NCBI GenBank assembly: GCA_024222395.1
Contig: JAAEPE010000334.1
Location: forward strand, 26,208 to 90,207
Source of the DNA: Myxococcales bacterium
GTDB taxonomy: Bacteria; Myxococcota_A; Polyangia; Haliangiales; Haliangiaceae
Direction of reading: 5' to 3'
Length of the DNA: 64,000 nucleotides
Positions within the stretch are counted from its first letter, which is position 1; each line of letters opens with the position of its first letter. The notes under the pieces were generated by a model. It was not told the DNA's origin and ran no database searches. It saw only the letters and a program-made list of their open reading frames with translations. This document shows positions 10,017 to 18,893 of this stretch, piece by piece. The translations under genes were made by a program, and so were the position numbers.

Positions 10017-11668
10017 AGAAAATCTGCTCGCCTCGTGGCGCACAACTCTCTTGCAAAGGCTGGCCGCAAGAGGCCGCCATGCGCATGCTGATGAACAATC
10101 TCGACCCAGAGGTTGCAGAAGACCCCGACAACCTCGTCGTCTACGGCGGCACGGGCAAGGCCGCCCGTACTTGGGATGACTACGAAGCCATCGTCTCCTG
10201 GCTCAAGCGTCTGGAGAACGACGAGACCCTGCTCGTGCAGAGCGGTCGCCCTGTGGGCGTGTTTCGCACCCACGAGGAAGCACCTCGTGTGCTCATCGCC
10301 AATTCGAACCTTGTCGGAAAATGGGCGACTTGGGACCATTTCAACGAGCTCGAGAAGGCGGGCCTGATGATGTATGGGCAAATGACGGCCGGCTCTTGGA
10401 TCTACATTGGCACTCAAGGCATCTTGCAGGGCACCTACGAGACCTTCATGGCCGCCGCGAGCAAGCACTATGGGAAAGGCTCCAACCTGGCCGGAAGAAC
10501 CGTGCTCACTGCTGGGCTCGGCGGCATGGGCGGAGCGCAACCCTTGGCTGTGACGATGGCAGGAGGCGTGTGCCTCTGCATTGAGGTCGACGAGCATCGA
10601 GCCAAACGCCGCCTTGATACGCGCTACCTTGACGAGATTGCGGGCAGTCTCGAGGAAGCGATTGCCTCAGCACAGACGTGGGCTGGAAAGGGCGAGGCGC
10701 GCTCGATCGGCGTCATCGGCAACGCTGCAGACGTGCTACCGGAACTTGTGAAGCGCGGCTACAAGCCAGACTTTGTGACAGATCAGACTTCGGCACACGA
10801 CCCACTCGGCGGCTACATCCCCCACGGTCTCACACTAGATGAGGCGAGTGCACTTCGCGAATCCGACCCAGAAGAGTACGTACGCCGTTCGCAAAACTCG
10901 ATGGCAACCCACTGCTCGGCAATGCTCGACTTTCAGCGCACCGGTAGCCATGTATTCGACTACGGCAACAACCTCCGAGCACAAGCAGAACTCGGAGGGC
11001 TAGAGAATGCCAACGGCTTCCCGGGCTTTGTGCCCGCATATATTCGCCCTCTCTTCTGCGAAGGCAAGGGGCCCTTTCGATGGGTCGCACTCAGCGGCGA
11101 CCCCGAGGACATTCGAGTCACCGATGAGGCCGTCTTGGAAATCGTCAGCGACGATCCTGCCCTCGCCAACTGGCTGAAGATGGCCCAGGAGCGAGTCGAA
11201 TTCCAAGGACTGCCAAGCCGCATCTGCTGGCTTGGCTACGGCGACCGACATAGAGTGGGCCTCCGATTCAATGAACTGGTCCGCGAAGGCAAGCTGAAAG
11301 CGCCAATCGTTATCGGCCGAGACCATCTTGACTCGGGCTCAGTGGCTTCGCCCAATCGTGAAACCGAGAGCATGAAGGATGGCACCGATGCAGTGGCTGA
11401 TTGGCCAATCCTGAATGCGCTCGTCAACACAGCTTCCGGTGCTACGTGGGTGAGCTTTCACCACGGCGGCGGCGTGGGCATCGGCTACTCACTGCACGCA
11501 GGCATGGTTGTCGTGGCAGACGGCACCGAACGGGCGGACCGCTGTCTGGGTCGAGTCTTGGTGAGTGACCCGGGAATGGGTGTAATTCGCCACGCAGATG
11601 CTGGTTACCAAGAAGCTATCGACTGTGCGGAGGAACGCGGCGTCGTGATCCCCAGGCGAGGAAACTAA
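10013..11668 (+). CDS. hutU: Urocanate hydratase
   Basis: Urocanase adds water to urocanate to give 4-imidazolone-5-propanoate, using tightly bound NAD+. The 551-residue length is typical. The N-terminal signature [17 protein letters not shown], the NAD-binding segment [10 protein letters not shown] and the conserved stretch [20 protein letters not shown] are all present. The family's catalytic cysteine region is probably [13 protein letters not shown]. The ATG overlaps the hutH stop codon, and hutI follows 10 bp downstream. Cytoplasmic. Confidence 0.97.
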   Translation: MKKICSPRGAQLSCKGWPQEAAMRMLMNNLDPEVAEDPDNLVVYGGTGKAARTWDDYEAIVSWLKRLENDETLLVQSGRPVGVFRTHEEAPRVLIANSNLVGKWATWDHFNELEKAGLMMYGQMTAGSWIYIGTQGILQGTYETFMAAASKHYGKGSNLAGRTVLTAGLGGMGGAQPLAVTMAGGVCLCIEVDEHRAKRRLDTRYLDEIAGSLEEAIASAQTWAGKGEARSIGVIGNAADVLPELVKRGYKPDFVTDQTSAHDPLGGYIPHGLTLDEASALRESDPEEYVRRSQNSMATHCSAMLDFQRTGSHVFDYGNNLRAQAELGGLENANGFPGFVPAYIRPLFCEGKGPFRWVALSGDPEDIRVTDEAVLEIVSDDPALANWLKMAQERVEFQGLPSRICWLGYGDRHRVGLRFNELVREGKLKAPIVIGRDHLDSGSVASPNRETESMKDGTDAVADWPILNALVNTASGATWVSFHHGGGVGIGYSLHAGMVVVADGTERADRCLGRVLVSDPGMGVIRHADAGYQEAIDCAEERGVVIPRRGN

Positions 11669-11678
11669 GAAGTTTCCC

Positions 11679-12923
11679 ATGTCACCAACAGCAAAGCACT
11701 CTCCAGCGGATACGACCATCTTTCGCAACAGCTCCATGGTCTTGACTGCGGTGGGCGACGGGCTCGGCACAATCGAGCGCGGGGCGGTGGTCATCTACGA
11801 CGAGAAGATTACTTGGGTTGGTGCCGAGAGTGACTTGCCGTCGGAGGCGCTCGCCGGGGGACGCGAGGTCGACTTGGGCGGACGCCTACTAACCCCAGGG
11901 CTCGTCGACTGCCATGCGCATCCCGTCTTTGCGGGGCGTCGAGCCGACGAATTTGCACGCCGTGCCCGAGGCGACCACTATTTGGACATCGCTCGAGAAG
12001 GTGGCGGGATCAAGGCCACAGTCTCTGCAACCCGGGCGGCTAGCGAAGAGCAGCTTGTCGAGCTGTGCAAGAGCAGAATGAATGTCGCCCTCGTGTGGGG
12101 AACCACAAGCATGGAGGCAAAGAGCGGCTATGACCTGAGCGTAGAAGGCGAGCTGCGTCTGCTTCGGGTCGCCAAACGAGTCGGCGAGGAGCAGCCGGTC
12201 ACGCTCTACCCCACCTTGCTCGGAGCCCATGCCCTGCCACCGGAGTTCGCCGGTAGGCGTGAGGACTTCGTGCATACGGTCGTATCCGAGATGATTCCGC
12301 GAGCCGCCGATGAGAAGCTCGCCTCGGCTGTCGACGTCTACTGCGACGAGGGCGCCTTCACACTCGCTGAGACTAGGCAGATCCTCGAAGCCGCGCGAGC
12401 CCAAGGCCTGAGTACGAAGGCCCACATTGGCCAGTTCGCCGACCTCGGCGCAGCTCAGCTCTTGGCCGAACTCGGCAGTCTCTCGGGTGATCATCTAGAG
12501 CAAGTCAGTCGCGATGGCATCGCAGCCATGAGCAAGGCGGGCGTTGTGGCAACGATGCTCCCTGGGGCCTGCGTTCAACTCAAGATGTCACCGCCTCCAG
12601 TAGCGAAGCTTCGCGCTGCGGGGGTTGCGATGGCGATCGGAAGCGACCTGAATCCCGGCACGTCCTACTCGGAGAGCCTGCCGGTTCCCATGTGGCTCGC
12701 TACCACCCACTTTGGCATGAGCGTGGAAGAGGCATGGCTTGGCGTGACCCGGCACGCTGCTCGCGCCCTCGGTGCACCAGACCTCGGGAGGATTGCGGCG
12801 GGCTGTCCCGCCGACCTCGTTGCATGGGACGCAGAGATACCAGCAGAGGTGCCCTACCACTTTGGTGCGAACTTGGTGTCTACCGTGTGGAAAGCGGGCA
12901 AGAGGGCCCACGGCACAATCTAG
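11679..12923 (+). CDS. hutI: Imidazolonepropionase
   Basis: This amidohydrolase opens the imidazolone ring to give N-formimino-L-glutamate. The 414 residues match the family. The metal-binding HxH lies in VDCHAHPVFAGRRADEF. Further family signatures are KSGYDL, DVYCDEGAFT, the segment around GDHLEQVS, and GSDLNPGTSY near the C-terminus. It is the last gene of the hut operon. No hutG, hutF or hutC homologue follows, so the fate of formiminoglutamate must be handled elsewhere. It ends 33 bp from the convergent receptor gene, and no clear terminator hairpin was seen between them. Confidence 0.96.
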   Translation: MSPTAKHSPADTTIFRNSSMVLTAVGDGLGTIERGAVVIYDEKITWVGAESDLPSEALAGGREVDLGGRLLTPGLVDCHAHPVFAGRRADEFARRARGDHYLDIAREGGGIKATVSATRAASEEQLVELCKSRMNVALVWGTTSMEAKSGYDLSVEGELRLLRVAKRVGEEQPVTLYPTLLGAHALPPEFAGRREDFVHTVVSEMIPRAADEKLASAVDVYCDEGAFTLAETRQILEAARAQGLSTKAHIGQFADLGAAQLLAELGSLSGDHLEQVSRDGIAAMSKAGVVATMLPGACVQLKMSPPPVAKLRAAGVAMAIGSDLNPGTSYSESLPVPMWLATTHFGMSVEEAWLGVTRHAARALGAPDLGRIAAGCPADLVAWDAEIPAEVPYHFGANLVSTVWKAGKRAHGTI

Positions 12924-12956
12924 CTACTGCGCACCTCTGAGCCGACAAAGCGTAGC

Positions 12957-15113
12957 CTAGAAGCCAAAGTCATCGTAGCCGCCGTCGTCTTCGAACTCAG
13001 GCGTGGCCGCACCAACGCTGATGCCAAATTCATCCACCCCACTTGCTCCAAAGGACTCACCCTCGCCGAACTCGCCGTCGTCCTCGTCGAAACTACTACT
13101 AGTTGAGCCGAAGCCCACCTCACGAAGACTGAGTCCGGCGACAACTTCTTCTAGCTCGTAGGCACGTGCACTGAGCTCCCGAGCAGAAGCCGCGAGTTCT
13201 TCGGCGCTAGCGGTGTTGCCCTGCACTCCGTTGTCCACCTGGATGAGGCCAACGTCGATTTCGGAGATGCCGCCTGCCTGCTCGCTACTCGCGGAGGCGA
13301 CCTCAGTCATGAGAGACGAAACCCGGCCAATGCCCTCAACAATCTCGCCTAGGCTATCAGCCGTCTTGCGAGCCACGTCACTGCCCTGTCCAACCTTGGC
13401 TAGCGAGTCTTGAATTAGCGTATTCGTTTCGCGTGCTGCCTTCGCGCTACGAGCAGCTAGTGTTCTAACCTCCTCTGCCACGACGGCGAAACCCTTGCCG
13501 TGCTGGCCGGCTCTTGCAGCTTCCACCGCGGCGTTAAGCGCAAGAAGATTGGTCTGAAAAGCAATCTCATCGATGACCTTGATGATCTGCGAAATCCGTT
13601 CGGAGGAGACCGAAATCTCGTCCATCGATTCGACCATTTGCTGCATGTAGGAGGTGCTCTCGTCGGCCTGATCACTCACGGCTGTGGCCAGGTCAAGCGC
13701 AGAGGTCGCACTCTCGGCGTTGGCCTTGGTCTGCTTCGAGAGGGTGGCCATGCTGGCGCTAATTTCCTCCAGGGCGGCCGCCGAACGTGATGCGTTGTCT
13801 GCGAGAGCGCTACTTGCGCCCGAGACTTCACTACTAGTGCCGATGATCTGCTCTGACGTTTGCTGAACGTTGCCCAAGACCCGACTCATCGAGACGGCAA
13901 TGTCGTTGAGGTTGCGCCCCATAGTGGCCACCTCTCCTTGGCCGGTGATGGGCACTTCTCCACTGAAATCGCCATTCGCCATTGGCTTGGCCGAGTTGGC
14001 AACAGCAAGGATCGGTCTAGCAACTTGATGCCCGAGCATCACGCCTCCGAGCAGCAACACTGGAATCGAGACAATGAGGGCCACAAGCAAGGCTTCCCAG
14101 ACACGATCAAGTTTGGAATAGAGGTCGCTGGTGGGAACTTGCACGAGAACCGACCAACGCATCCCTGGATACATTGCATTGCCTCTAAGGTGCGTATAGC
14201 CCACGACCTGCTCACCGCCGCGCACACGGTGGTCGCCCTCAACAACACCAGTCTCGCCAGACTGTGCCTCTTGGCTTCCAGTCGATGCCAGCTGCAGGGT
14301 CCCAACAACTTCGCGATCACGATTGAAACCAGCGCCCGCAAAAGACTGAGGATCATACTCGAGAATTATCTGCCCCGAGGCGCCAATGAGAGTCACGGCA
14401 GCCTGTCCTCCCAAGACACGGCTAGCATCCCCGGCCAATCGCTCGACAGTCTCTTCGATGTGAGAGAACTGTACGTAGCTAACCCAGTAGCCGACAACCT
14501 GCGTACCGCTCTGAACGGGCGTAACCATCACGACCGTATCCTCTGCGCTGTGGCCAAGCGCCGAGGCGAGTACCGGGTTCGGCGTTGGTTCGGCGATGAC
14601 TACACCAGCTCCGTGCTCGCGAAAGGCAACGCTGCGGTGCTCGTGCGGCCGTAGATACTTGCTATCTACGACCGACTGAAACCATGGCGCATCCGCGAAG
14701 CTCTTGCGGTAGAGAGAGGCGGACCGATTCGGGTGTCCCGAACCATCGACGCTGCTCGCCCCCATGACATTGCCCTTCAGCCCGACAAGCATCGACAGCT
14801 CAGCACCAGGTGTCTCAAGCACAAAGCGATTGAGAATCGGAACCAGTGGATTATCAGCGCCCTTCTGAAACCAGACTTCAGGCTGCCCGGGAAGCGGAAC
14901 GCTGGCCGCTATGCGCAAGCTCTCCGCAGCATCACCGATCTCTCGGTCAATACCTTCGGCTAGAATGCGCGTGTGCTCGCTGACTCTCGCTGACTCCTCA
15001 CCCCGAAGGCCGCGAAGCGAGTAGTAGGTCACCGCCGTGACAACTAGTACGGGCAGTAGGCCAAAGCCCATTACTACCGAGACAACTTTATTAGTTAACT
15101 TCGAGCTCGCCAT
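12957..15113 (-). CDS. Methyl-accepting chemotaxis protein with periplasmic Cache-like domain and acidic FGF tail
   Basis: This is a 718-residue transmembrane chemoreceptor. TM1 is at about 10-31, an extracytoplasmic sensor of about 310 residues follows and looks Cache-like, and TM2 is at about 341-361. A HAMP region covers 362-415, then a long signalling coiled coil. The hairpin tip carries the canonical [20 protein letters not shown] and [15 protein letters not shown] at about 516-553. After the coiled coil comes an acidic Gly/Ser-rich tail of about 60 residues ending YDDFGF. The second receptor of this operon ends in almost the same way. It is the last gene of the operon, 61 bp after cheB. 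The ligand is unknown. Confidence 0.95.
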   Translation of the reverse strand: MASSKLTNKVVSVVMGFGLLPVLVVTAVTYYSLRGLRGEESARVSEHTRILAEGIDREIGDAAESLRIAASVPLPGQPEVWFQKGADNPLVPILNRFVLETPGAELSMLVGLKGNVMGASSVDGSGHPNRSASLYRKSFADAPWFQSVVDSKYLRPHEHRSVAFREHGAGVVIAEPTPNPVLASALGHSAEDTVVMVTPVQSGTQVVGYWVSYVQFSHIEETVERLAGDASRVLGGQAAVTLIGASGQIILEYDPQSFAGAGFNRDREVVGTLQLASTGSQEAQSGETGVVEGDHRVRGGEQVVGYTHLRGNAMYPGMRWSVLVQVPTSDLYSKLDRVWEALLVALIVSIPVLLLGGVMLGHQVARPILAVANSAKPMANGDFSGEVPITGQGEVATMGRNLNDIAVSMSRVLGNVQQTSEQIIGTSSEVSGASSALADNASRSAAALEEISASMATLSKQTKANAESATSALDLATAVSDQADESTSYMQQMVESMDEISVSSERISQIIKVIDEIAFQTNLLALNAAVEAARAGQHGKGFAVVAEEVRTLAARSAKAARETNTLIQDSLAKVGQGSDVARKTADSLGEIVEGIGRVSSLMTEVASASSEQAGGISEIDVGLIQVDNGVQGNTASAEELAASARELSARAYELEEVVAGLSLREVGFGSTSSSFDEDDGEFGEGESFGASGVDEFGISVGAATPEFEDDGGYDDFGF

Positions 15114-15174
15114 TCGATGAATCTCCCCAACCTAACCCTAGATATCGACCAAGCACTGGCAGACTTGATGCAAG

Positions 15175-16254
15175 CTATCTCCCCGCGCGTCCCTTGAGTG
15201 CGACAGTGATCGCGCCCGCTACCCGTGAGAGCGGAACCTGCCTCTCGACCGCGCCGAGTTCCTTGGCAACCTTGGGCATACCGTAGACGACGCTCGTCGC
15301 CTCATCCTGCCCGATGGTCTTTGCTCCGGATTCGCGCATGAGTTTTAGCCCCTCGGCACCGTCCCGTCCCATTCCAGTGAGAATCACACCAACACCGTTG
15401 CGGCCAACCTGCTGAGCCATTGAGTGCATTAGCACATCGACCGATGGGCAATGCCCGCGCACGGGTGGCGCGGTCTTGAGTGCAAGCTGATAGTGACCAC
15501 CAGAACGCACCACCCTGCACTGCTGACCTGCTGGAGCCAGCAGTACACGACCGTTGGAAAGTCGGTCACCGTGCTCAGCCTCCTTGACGGTCAGTGCAAC
15601 CTGCGAATCGAGCCGAGCTGCCAGGGCCTTCGTAAACCCTGGGGGCATGTGTTGAACGATCACCGTCGCAGGAGAGTTCACTGGCATTTCTCTCAGAATC
15701 TCGAACAGTGCTTCGGTGCCACCGGTCGACGAACCGATAGCAATGACCTTGTCGGTAGAGTCGAAATTGCTACGCACAGCTTTTGGGGGGCCGCTCTGCG
15801 GGATACGGCACCGCAGAAGACTTCGATTAACCTTAGCTGCGTTGCGTACGCGGACCTGCAACTCGTCCATCATTTGCTCAAAGCGATAGCCTAGGTCCCG
15901 GCTGGGCTTGCCAACGACGTCAACGGCGCCAGCAGCCATGGCGTCGATCGCCATGCGTGAGCCCTTTTGTGACAGCGAGGATACGACAACAGTTGGAATT
16001 GGAAACTGGGGCATGAGTCTGCGCAAGAATTCCAGCCCATCCATCTTTGGCATTTCGATATCCAACGTCATCACGTCGGGACGCAATTTGACGAGCATGT
16101 CGCGGGCCTCATACGGGTCCCGAGCAGCTCCCACCACTTCCAGATCTTGTGCCCGCGCTAGCCCTTCCTTGAGCATCTTCCGGACCAGTGCTGCATCATC
16201 GACCACCAGGATGCGAATCGGTTTCGCAGACGTTGCCTGTGCTATTGCTCCCAT
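15175..16254 (-). CDS. cheB: Protein-glutamate methylesterase/glutamine deamidase CheB
   Basis: CheB removes methyl groups from, or deamidates, chemoreceptor glutamates when phosphorylated by CheA. The 359 residues contain an N-terminal receiver domain with phospho-acceptor Asp65 (TLDIEMPKMDG) and a C-terminal methylesterase domain. The expected catalytic triad is visible: Ser176 in IGSSTGGTEA, His202 in VQHMPPGF and Asp298 in TGMGRDGAEG. The start codon shares one base with the cheR stop (TAATG), indicating tight coupling with the opposing methyltransferase. Confidence 0.97.
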   Translation of the reverse strand: MGAIAQATSAKPIRILVVDDAALVRKMLKEGLARAQDLEVVGAARDPYEARDMLVKLRPDVMTLDIEMPKMDGLEFLRRLMPQFPIPTVVVSSLSQKGSRMAIDAMAAGAVDVVGKPSRDLGYRFEQMMDELQVRVRNAAKVNRSLLRCRIPQSGPPKAVRSNFDSTDKVIAIGSSTGGTEALFEILREMPVNSPATVIVQHMPPGFTKALAARLDSQVALTVKEAEHGDRLSNGRVLLAPAGQQCRVVRSGGHYQLALKTAPPVRGHCPSVDVLMHSMAQQVGRNGVGVILTGMGRDGAEGLKLMRESGAKTIGQDEATSVVYGMPKVAKELGAVERQVPLSRVAGAITVALKGRAGR

Positions 16255-17108
16255 TAGTTTCCTACCTTCCTGTAGAGACCCGGTTCGACAAAGCGAAGCG
16301 TCTCCTCCATACCTCGCGCGCTCTCTGAGCGCCCAATAAACAAATATCCACCTGGCATAAGTGCTCCGGCGAGTTTGGAGAGCACTTCTCTCCTTACGCT
16401 TGCCGAAAAATAGATCATTACGTTGCGACAGAAGACGATCTGAAATGGGCGTCGAAACGGATACGTCGCCCTCATAAGATTGAGTCTTCGAAAGGTCACT
16501 AGGTTTCGAATGCGAGGAGCGACGGAGAAGGTAGAATTCTTCTCTTGCACCATAAAATCTCGAAGTCGCCCCCCCGGCAGCGTGGCGACTTGTTCCCCGT
16601 CATAGTTTCCAAGACGAGCCACTTCGAGCACCTTGTCGGAAATGTCCGTAGCGAGCACAGCCCTCTCCCAATCTTGGGGAGCACGCCCAAGGGCCTCCTC
16701 GAGGCACATCGCTAGTTCGTACGGCTCCTGCCCTGTGGACGCAGCGGCACACCAGAGCCGAAGTTCCCCTCCACGCCCAAGTTGCTTGCGAACCTCGGGA
16801 ATCACAACATCGATGAGTCGTTCGAAGTGCTGAGATTCCCTGTGAAAGAACGTGTGATTCGTAGTTAGGTAGACCGCCAGTTCCAAGAGAACTTCCTTTG
16901 TCGGTTCTACGAGCGAAGTTCGCACGACTTGCCCAGCACTGCTCTTGCCTTGCGATTGCGCGAAGAGACGCATACGGCGGGTGAGCATGGTCCTCTTGTT
17001 CGCAGCTAGATCGAATCCGAAGTACCGTCGGGCGACGTCCTGCACTATCGATAGTTCCTCGTCATCGAGTAGCTCGGAATCGTTAACAGCAGTTTGGGCG
17101 TTACTCAT
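16254..17108 (-). CDS. cheR: Chemoreceptor glutamate methyltransferase CheR
   Basis: CheR transfers methyl groups from S-adenosylmethionine to receptor glutamates during adaptation. The 284-residue protein has the helical N-terminal domain, the TTNHTFFHRE signature, the SAM-binding stretch WCAAASTGQEPYELAM (usually SAACSTGEEPYS) and the FCRNVMIYF motif near the C-terminus. No extra TPR domain is present. It lies between an mcp and cheB, 26 bp after the mcp stop. Whether its beta-subdomain can bind the FGF receptor tails would need structural modelling. Confidence 0.97.
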   Translation of the reverse strand: MSNAQTAVNDSELLDDEELSIVQDVARRYFGFDLAANKRTMLTRRMRLFAQSQGKSSAGQVVRTSLVEPTKEVLLELAVYLTTNHTFFHRESQHFERLIDVVIPEVRKQLGRGGELRLWCAAASTGQEPYELAMCLEEALGRAPQDWERAVLATDISDKVLEVARLGNYDGEQVATLPGGRLRDFMVQEKNSTFSVAPRIRNLVTFRRLNLMRATYPFRRPFQIVFCRNVMIYFSASVRREVLSKLAGALMPGGYLFIGRSESARGMEETLRFVEPGLYRKVGN

Positions 17109-17134
17109 AGCAGTTTGCTCTCCGCCGGGAGCCC

Positions 17135-18379
17135 CTAGAAGCCGAAGCTCCCATCATCGTCAAGGCTGATGATGTCGGCGCCGTCGCCCATGCCGTCGCC
17201 CATGCCGTCGCCCATGCCGTCGCCCATGCTGTCGCCCATGCTGTCGCCCATGCTGTCGCCCATGCCGTCGCCCATGCCGTCGCCCAGATTGATCTCGCTC
17301 GACGAGGAAGAAAAGGCTCCGGCACTGCTTCCGTAGTCGAAGGTCGAAGACACGTGGCTCGTACTCCCCCCCGCGCTGGTATTTCGACCGACCTGACAGG
17401 CGGTTGCCCGCGTACTATTGAGGCTGCCCTCGAGCTGTCCCAGCGCACCGTTCATGGTGCGCAACCCGTCCGACTCTTCCTCGGCCGCCGCAGCAATCTC
17501 TGCTACCAAGTCCGAGAATTGCGTATTCGCTTCGACGATTCCGGATAGCGCTCCTGCCGTCTCGGTTGCCAAATTCGTGGCAGTCTCGACCTTGCTTAGC
17601 GACCGTTCGATAAGCTCTGAGGTTTCTTTGGCTGCAGTGCCTGAGCGAGCTGCCAAATTCCGCACTTCCTCCGCGACAACCGCAAAGCCCTTGCCGTGAG
17701 AGCCAGCCCGTGCGGCCTCAACAGCGGCATTCAGTGCGAGCAGGTTGGTCTGAAATGCGATGTCGTCAATGACTCGAATAATCCGCGAGATGCTGCGGGC
17801 AGCTTCGTCGCTTTCTCTCATGGAGACGACCATCTGCGTCATCAAATGGTCTCCCTCCGTTGCCTTGTCTCTGGCATCACGAGCGAGGCGCATCGCATGC
17901 TGGGCGTTCTCCGCAGTGTGCTCGACCTGAGAGGAGACACCCGTCATCGTTGTCACCAATAGCCCTAGGTGAACTCCAGCCTCATCCGTGTCCCGCGCCA
18001 GCGTCTCACCCAGCCGGTCCAAATCGGCCTGCGAATTCAGAGCGAGCTCAGCCTCCGCCTTTGCGGCGAGTAGGGCGCGTTGCATGCTGCTTCCCACCGC
18101 GTTGATTCCCGCGAGGGCTGCAGAGAATCCGCCCACACCTGTGGTGGGAAGATGTGCTCTCGCCTCGACGTTCTTGGCAGCTGCGCCATGAACCTCCAGG
18201 GCTCTGCGGGCGACCTCGGCATGCCGGATGAATCTCAAAGCCACATAGCCAGCGATACATCCCGCTGCCCCCGCGACAATGGCTCCCGCAATCGAAAGCT
18301 GCGATCCGGCCAAATACCCTGCACAAGCGAAGCACACGAAGGCGACTACACTTGTAATAGTTCCTACTAATTTGTCCAT
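17135..18379 (-). CDS. Methyl-accepting chemotaxis protein without a periplasmic domain, GDGM-repeat tail
   Basis: This 414-residue receptor has two closely spaced transmembrane helices at about 7-27 and 29-50 with almost no external loop, so no periplasmic ligand domain. The cytoplasmic part has the conserved hairpin tip [20 protein letters not shown] and [15 protein letters not shown] at about 205-246. The C-terminus is a serine-rich linker, then nine [12 protein letters not shown] tetrapeptides, then an acidic end closing DDDGSFGF. The FGF ending is shared with the other receptor of the operon. It may sense membrane or cytoplasmic state, or act as a structural partner. It follows cheW by 15 bp. 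Confidence 0.93.
   Translation of the reverse strand: MDKLVGTITSVVAFVCFACAGYLAGSQLSIAGAIVAGAAGCIAGYVALRFIRHAEVARRALEVHGAAAKNVEARAHLPTTGVGGFSAALAGINAVGSSMQRALLAAKAEAELALNSQADLDRLGETLARDTDEAGVHLGLLVTTMTGVSSQVEHTAENAQHAMRLARDARDKATEGDHLMTQMVVSMRESDEAARSISRIIRVIDDIAFQTNLLALNAAVEAARAGSHGKGFAVVAEEVRNLAARSGTAAKETSELIERSLSKVETATNLATETAGALSGIVEANTQFSDLVAEIAAAAEEESDGLRTMNGALGQLEGSLNSTRATACQVGRNTSAGGSTSHVSSTFDYGSSAGAFSSSSSEINLGDGMGDGMGDSMGDSMGDSMGDGMGDGMGDGMGDGADIISLDDDGSFGF
17177..17284 (-). repeat. Nine tandem 12-bp units coding for GDGM repeats in the receptor tail
   Basis: Nine in-frame copies of a 12-bp unit (GTCGCCCATGCC on the plus strand, with C/T variation at one position) encode GDGM x2, GDSM x3, GDGM x3 and GDGA. 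The unit length is a multiple of three, so gain or loss of copies changes linker length without breaking the frame. Confidence 0.95.
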
Positions 18380-18394
18380 AATCCCCTCAACCCT

Positions 18395-18883
18395 CTACAT
18401 AAATCCGTCGAAGCTGTCCTGCCCGAGTACCTGCGATGGTTCGAGAATGATCGTGACTTCACCGTCGAGCTTGCCTATGCCGCTCATGTATCCAGAGCCA
18501 GCACCGACAGCGATTCCCGGCGGTTCTTCTATTTGATGGTCCTCGATATTCAAGACTTCCTTGACCGAATCGACAATAAGCCCTACGCAAACGCCACCAA
18601 CATCGACGACGATGGTGCAGGTGCGGCTATCGTACTCACGTTCCATTTGTCCAAAACGGAGACGGACATCAATGACGGGAATTACTCGCCCCCGCAAATT
18701 GATGACTCCCCGAACGTAGTGAGGCACATCAGGGATGTAGGTAATGTCCTGGCGCCCTACAATTTCGGTCACGCAGCTGATGGGAAGCGCGTATATTTCG
18801 TTCCCCAAGTTAAACGTCAAGTGTTTGCGGGCCGCATCGTCTTCATCGTCAACCTCATCCTCTACTGTTCCCATTTGACTCAT
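18395..18883 (-). CDS. cheW: Chemotaxis coupling protein CheW
   Basis: CheW links receptors to the histidine kinase CheA in the signalling array. The 162 residues form one CheW domain: LTFNLGNEIYALPISCVTEI, then YVRGVINLRGRVIPVIDVR, then a C-terminal IILEPSQVLG strand. An acidic N-terminal extension of about 18 residues precedes the domain. The C-terminal end DSFDGFM is aromatic/acidic and loosely resembles the receptor tails. The gene lies 10 bp after cheA and 15 bp before an mcp. Confidence 0.96.
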   Translation of the reverse strand: MSQMGTVEDEVDDEDDAARKHLTFNLGNEIYALPISCVTEIVGRQDITYIPDVPHYVRGVINLRGRVIPVIDVRLRFGQMEREYDSRTCTIVVDVGGVCVGLIVDSVKEVLNIEDHQIEEPPGIAVGAGSGYMSGIGKLDGEVTIILEPSQVLGQDSFDGFM

Positions 18884-18893
18884 ACTATCCTCC

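Noticed and set aside
13860..14654. Plus-strand 264-codon open frame
   Set aside because: It lies entirely within the first receptor gene on the other strand and shows no domain or sensible composition.
17177..17284. Regular repeats resembling a CRISPR array
   Set aside because: Units are 12 bp, contiguous without spacers and encode GDGM in frame, so this is a coding repeat.
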